A DNA stretch of 5,370 nucleotides, taken from assembly GCA_031275525.1 (NCBI GenBank), contig JAISOP010000113.1:1-5370 (forward strand). The letters are read 5' to 3'. This document shows, one piece after another, positions 3,632 through 5,370 of the stretch (within the stretch, counting starts at the first letter, position 1; the number at the start of each line of letters is the position of its first letter). The notes below the pieces were generated by a model. The model did no database searches, was not told the origin of the DNA, and saw only the letters and a program-made list of their open reading frames with translations. The stretch is from Tannerella sp. Lineage in GTDB: Bacteria > Bacteroidota > Bacteroidia > Bacteroidales > Tannerellaceae. The translations under genes were made by a program, and so were the position numbers.

Positions 3632-5370
3632 AAGTTGAGCACAAACACAAAAATCGAGTTCTTTTTGCAGGCGCCCTTTTGTTCTGGGGAACGGTGACGG
3701 CGCAAAACATAGTTATTCCCGACAGTTGTTTCAGGGCTTACCTGGTGGAGCACTTCGATACGGACGGCGACGGGGAAATTTCCCGTGCGGAAGCGGCGGT
3801 GGTGAAAGTGATCGAATGTACGGGATTGCCGCTCGTTTCGTTGCAGGGTATTGAATATTTCACTGCGCTGGAAGAACTCGACTGTTCGCGGTCGAATTAT
3901 TTGGAGCGGGGCGGCCTGAGGTCCCTCGACCTTAGCCGTAACCCGTTGCTGAAGAAATTGCGCTGCGATAACCACCGGCTCGATACGCTGGACCTTCGAC
4001 ACCATCCGGGCTTAGTCGAGGTGCATTGCCGCAACAATCTCCTTAGAACGCTGGATATGAGCGGCCACCGCGGGCTGGAGGAGGTACTTTGCGACAACAA
4101 CCTCCTGGAGGCGCTGCACCTCGGCGATTGTCCTGCGCTGTCGCTCCTGCACGTGGGGAGCAACCGGCTTGATAGCCTGGATATGTCTTCCTGCACCGCC
4201 CTGCGCTGGCTGAACTGCGCCGAGAATCAACTGGAGGCCCTGTACCTCAGCCGCAACAAGGCCCTCGAAAGCCTGTTTTGCAACAACAACCGCCTGGGGG
4301 CGCTGGATGTGACGGCCAACCACGCGCTGCTGGCCCTCTACTGCGGGCATAACTTCCTGGACACGCTGGCGCTGGAACATAACGTTGCATTGACGGATTT
4401 GGATTGCGGCAACAACCGCCTGGGGACGCTGGATGTGGGCCGGAATACGGCGTTGACCGGCCTGGAGTGCAGCATCAACCGCCTGGAGACGCTCGACGTA
4501 ACCCGGAATACGTCCCTGAAAAGGTTGTATTGCAATGCAATGCCTTCCCTGGCGAGGCTATACCTGATCAAGGGGGTGGCGTATGAACGGCTGAGCTATC
4601 CGGACGGCCCGCTGACGGCTTACCTGGTGGACAGTCAAACGGGGGAAAAGGAGGTGCGAAGGGTGGAGGCGGCCCAGGAAGCCGTCGCCGGGAAAGAGCC
4701 GCCGCCGGCGGAGCAGAAGATGCCGCCGGCGCGTGAAACTTATTACAGCGAGATGCGCCGGGCCGAAGAAGCCCGGATAGCTGAAGAAACCCAACGGCGC
4801 GAAGCCATCCGCACGTATGCAGGGATGATTACCGTTCCCGACTCGGCCTTCCGGGTGTATTTGCTGGCGCATTTCGACACGGACGGCGACGGACGGCTCT
4901 CCGGCGCCGAGGCGCGGGCGGTGAAGGAAATACGTTGCGGAAACCGGGACATTGCCTCGCTCGAGGGACTGGAATATTTTGTGTCGCTGGAAACGCTGGA
5001 CTGCGGCGGCAACCGGTTACAGACGCTGGACATGAGCTATCATCCGCAGTTGAAGGCGCTCGATTGTGCCCGGAATAAACTCCACCGGCTGGACATCCTC
5101 CGGAATCCGGCGCTGAGGGAATTGCAATGTTCCGGCAATAATTTGATCACAACGGATGTGAGCCGTAACACGGCGTTGGAGGTATTGAGGTGCAACCGGG
5201 TGCGGCTGATTAAGCTGGACGTGAGCCAAAACCCGCGGCTGAGGGTGTTGGAGTGCGCCGGCAACCACCTCTCCGTCCTGGACCTCACGCAACAGCCGGA
5301 GCTGGACAGCCTGGCCTGCGGCAAAAATCAATTGAAAGCGCTGGACACCGGTCGCAACAGCCGGCTGAGG
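3616..5370 (+). CDS. Secreted EF-hand / Cys-ladder leucine-rich-repeat protein with duplicated module (3' partial)
   Basis: The frame is open from 3562 (after a stop at 3559-3561) to the window edge, giving 585 residues from GTG 3616. No ATG exists in the region where a start is needed. GTG is preferred because it yields a signal peptide: basic HKHKNR (9-14), hydrophobic core VLFAGALLFW, and likely signal peptidase I cleavage after VTA29. TTG 3679 would destroy it. Module 1 has IPDSCF, a canonical calcium-binding EF loop D48-TDGDGEISRA-E59, then about eleven LRRs, ten of which follow an exact 21-residue period (LxCxxNxLxxLDxxxN), Cys 117 to Cys 306. A Pro/Glu/Arg-rich linker (about 320-403, probably helical at EMRRAEEARIAEETQRRE) leads to module 2: VPDSAF, EF loop D421-E432, and LRRs up to the edge. 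Similar EF-hand plus LRR proteins occur in Bacteroidetes; the ligand is unknown. A C-terminal secretion or anchoring domain may lie beyond the window. Confidence 0.88.
   Translation, partial: MEHAAQVEHKHKNRVLFAGALLFWGTVTAQNIVIPDSCFRAYLVEHFDTDGDGEISRAEAAVVKVIECTGLPLVSLQGIEYFTALEELDCSRSNYLERGGLRSLDLSRNPLLKKLRCDNHRLDTLDLRHHPGLVEVHCRNNLLRTLDMSGHRGLEEVLCDNNLLEALHLGDCPALSLLHVGSNRLDSLDMSSCTALRWLNCAENQLEALYLSRNKALESLFCNNNRLGALDVTANHALLALYCGHNFLDTLALEHNVALTDLDCGNNRLGTLDVGRNTALTGLECSINRLETLDVTRNTSLKRLYCNAMPSLARLYLIKGVAYERLSYPDGPLTAYLVDSQTGEKEVRRVEAAQEAVAGKEPPPAEQKMPPARETYYSEMRRAEEARIAEETQRREAIRTYAGMITVPDSAFRVYLLAHFDTDGDGRLSGAEARAVKEIRCGNRDIASLEGLEYFVSLETLDCGGNRLQTLDMSYHPQLKALDCARNKLHRLDILRNPALRELQCSGNNLITTDVSRNTALEVLRCNRVRLIKLDVSQNPRLRVLECAGNHLSVLDLTQQPELDSLACGKNQLKALDTGRNSRLR
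3703..3885 (+). other. EF-hand plus LRR entry module, copy 1 (within the LRR gene)
   Basis: Residues 34-90 start just after the predicted signal cleavage site with IPDSCFRAYL, contain the full 12-residue EF loop (Asp at positions 1, 3 and 5, Gly at 6, hydrophobic at 8, Ser at 9, Glu at 12), and end in SLQGIEYF and the first LRR cysteine. Aligned without gaps to copy 2, I count 34 identities in 57 positions. The EF loop predicts calcium binding, but a lone loop can also be structural, as in dockerins. Confidence 0.75.
4834..5004 (+). other. EF-hand plus LRR entry module, copy 2 (within the LRR gene)
   Basis: Residues 407-463 repeat the mature N-terminus of the same protein: VPDSAFRVYL, EF loop DTDGDGRLSGAE with every ligand position intact, then SLEGLEYF and the first cysteine of the second LRR array. 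Later LRR cysteines fall at 21-residue steps (Cys codons at 5002, 5065, 5128, 5191, 5254 and 5317). This shows an intragenic duplication of the whole EF-LRR unit. Confidence 0.75.

Noticed and set aside
3565..5331. Several minus-strand open frames opposite the LRR gene
   Set aside because: They are repetitive reflections of the LRR codons, while the plus frame has a signal peptide, two EF loops and a strict 21-residue period.

Overview
The window looks like a moderately GC-rich chromosomal segment of a Bacteroidetes bacterium, most likely of the order Bacteroidales. Four lines of evidence point there: a Bacteroidetes-type ECF sigma factor, a match to the Bacteroidetes -33/-7 promoter pattern (TTG, 19 nt, TAACTTTG), no Shine-Dalgarno sequences before the genes, and a secreted EF-hand plus Cys-ladder leucine-rich-repeat (LRR) protein of a style common in that phylum. 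No rRNA or other taxonomic marker is present, so genus is not called.

Layout, all genes on the + strand. (1) 2-487: 3' part of an ECF sigma-70 factor, with its start outside the window. (2) 488-998: a 511-bp gene-free stretch packed with small repeats and hairpins: a heptamer repeat touching the sigma stop codon, a 10-C run next to a perfect 10-bp stem, a GC-rich stem region, a 9-bp A/T-rich hairpin, a 55-bp near-perfect palindrome, and then a Bacteroidetes-type promoter. (3) 999-1868: rmlD, dTDP-4-dehydrorhamnose reductase. (4) 1872-3452: prfC, peptide chain release factor 3, only 3 nt after rmlD and so probably co-transcribed. (5) 3453-3615: a second repeat-rich gap with a 9-C run, a 49-bp-arm hairpin built from inverted heptamer arrays, and a 23-bp tandem duplication. 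(6) About 3616 to the window end: a secreted LRR protein, open at the 3' end, containing two copies of an EF-hand-loop plus LRR module joined by a charged, proline-rich linker.

The genes do not form one pathway. rmlD supplies dTDP-L-rhamnose for surface polysaccharide, prfC recycles release factors in translation, the sigma factor is a regulator with no visible partner here, and the LRR protein is exported. I see no clear new multi-gene system. The most unusual material is the non-coding DNA: the long heptamer-built hairpin after prfC, the recurrence of heptamers, poly-C and hairpin after two unrelated genes, and the LRR gene's apparent use of a GTG start lying inside a tandem duplication.
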